From contig CAYJBH010000002.1 of assembly GCA_964368625.1 (NCBI GenBank), forward strand, positions 82,537-146,536: a stretch of DNA of 64,000 nt. Direction: 5' to 3'. Of the stretch, positions 63,976 through 64,000 are shown piece after piece. The translations under genes and the position numbers were made by a program. Under the pieces are notes generated by a model. That model worked only from the letters and a program-made list of their open reading frames with translations, made no database searches and was not told where the DNA came from. Each line of letters opens with the position of its first letter. Position 1 is the first letter of the stretch. Origin of the DNA: CAYJBH01 sp964368625. GTDB taxonomy: Bacteria; Bacillota; Clostridia; Oscillospirales; Ruminococcaceae.

Positions 63976-64000
63976 ATTAAATGCACCGTGACGGGAGTTT

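Noticed and set aside
1..64000. CRISPR arrays, tRNA/rRNA genes, insertion sequences or prophage
   Set aside because: No regularly spaced repeats, no tRNA-like cloverleaf ends, no transposase or phage structural genes were seen on either strand.

Overview
The window is about 64 kb of a low-GC Gram-positive chromosome that I read as an anaerobic, probably spore-forming member of the Clostridia. Supporting signs are a Spo0A-type regulator, a BofA-like protein, SepF and DivIVA, many lipoproteins, AGGAG-type ribosome sites and strong sigma-A promoters. There are no rRNA or tRNA genes, no CRISPR array, no phage block and no recognisable insertion sequence. It is an ordinary chromosomal stretch with a few accessory islands.

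Layout. 1-1288 is the 5' part of alaS, divergent from a Spo0A-like regulator (1611-2387). 2516-6194 is a cell-surface module of two lipoproteins, an MBOAT O-acyltransferase and a DHHW partner. 6282-9471 holds secG, rnr, a bofA-like gene and a bactofilin. From 39690 back to 9533 nearly everything is on the minus strand in tightly overlapping operons. In transcription order these are: an fkbH-ACP-maoC-SDR-GNAT cluster and an aspartate-type aminotransferase; secD-secF-TIM barrel; a small ORF with radC-uvrB-uvrA; miaB-ylbF-mutS-mutL-miaA; an HlyD-like protein, ylmE, sepF and divIVA; lspA-rluD-HAD-comEA-like-ppk1.

39943-41323 has a second bactofilin and rnhA. 41331-45387 has an ABC exporter pair, divergent from a URO-D-family protein, a membrane protein and an alpha/beta hydrolase. 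45384-47352 is a Y-family polymerase cassette with its own XRE regulator and three operator-like repeats. 47460-50568 has the UPF0210/ACT pair and the CCA-adding enzyme. 50648-54428 has a GGDEF protein, a TIM44-like zinc-ribbon protein and cardiolipin synthase. 54546-56490 is a DUF4173/HTH/DUF2975 operon whose first-named gene carries an in-frame TGA. 56776-61679 is a histidine operon that begins with a fused HisZ-HisG. It is followed by an SDR and an iron-type alcohol dehydrogenase, and the window ends just after a new promoter.

The strongest candidates for something little described are the FkbH-centred acyl-carrier cluster, the polymerase/XRE cassette with operators sitting in both divergent promoters, the HisZ-HisG fusion, the short Spo0A-like regulator with an altered acidic pocket, and the nonsense-interrupted DUF4173 gene. 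Family names were assigned by reading motifs; no database search was run. Where two starts were possible I chose the one with the better ribosome site or tighter coupling and said so.
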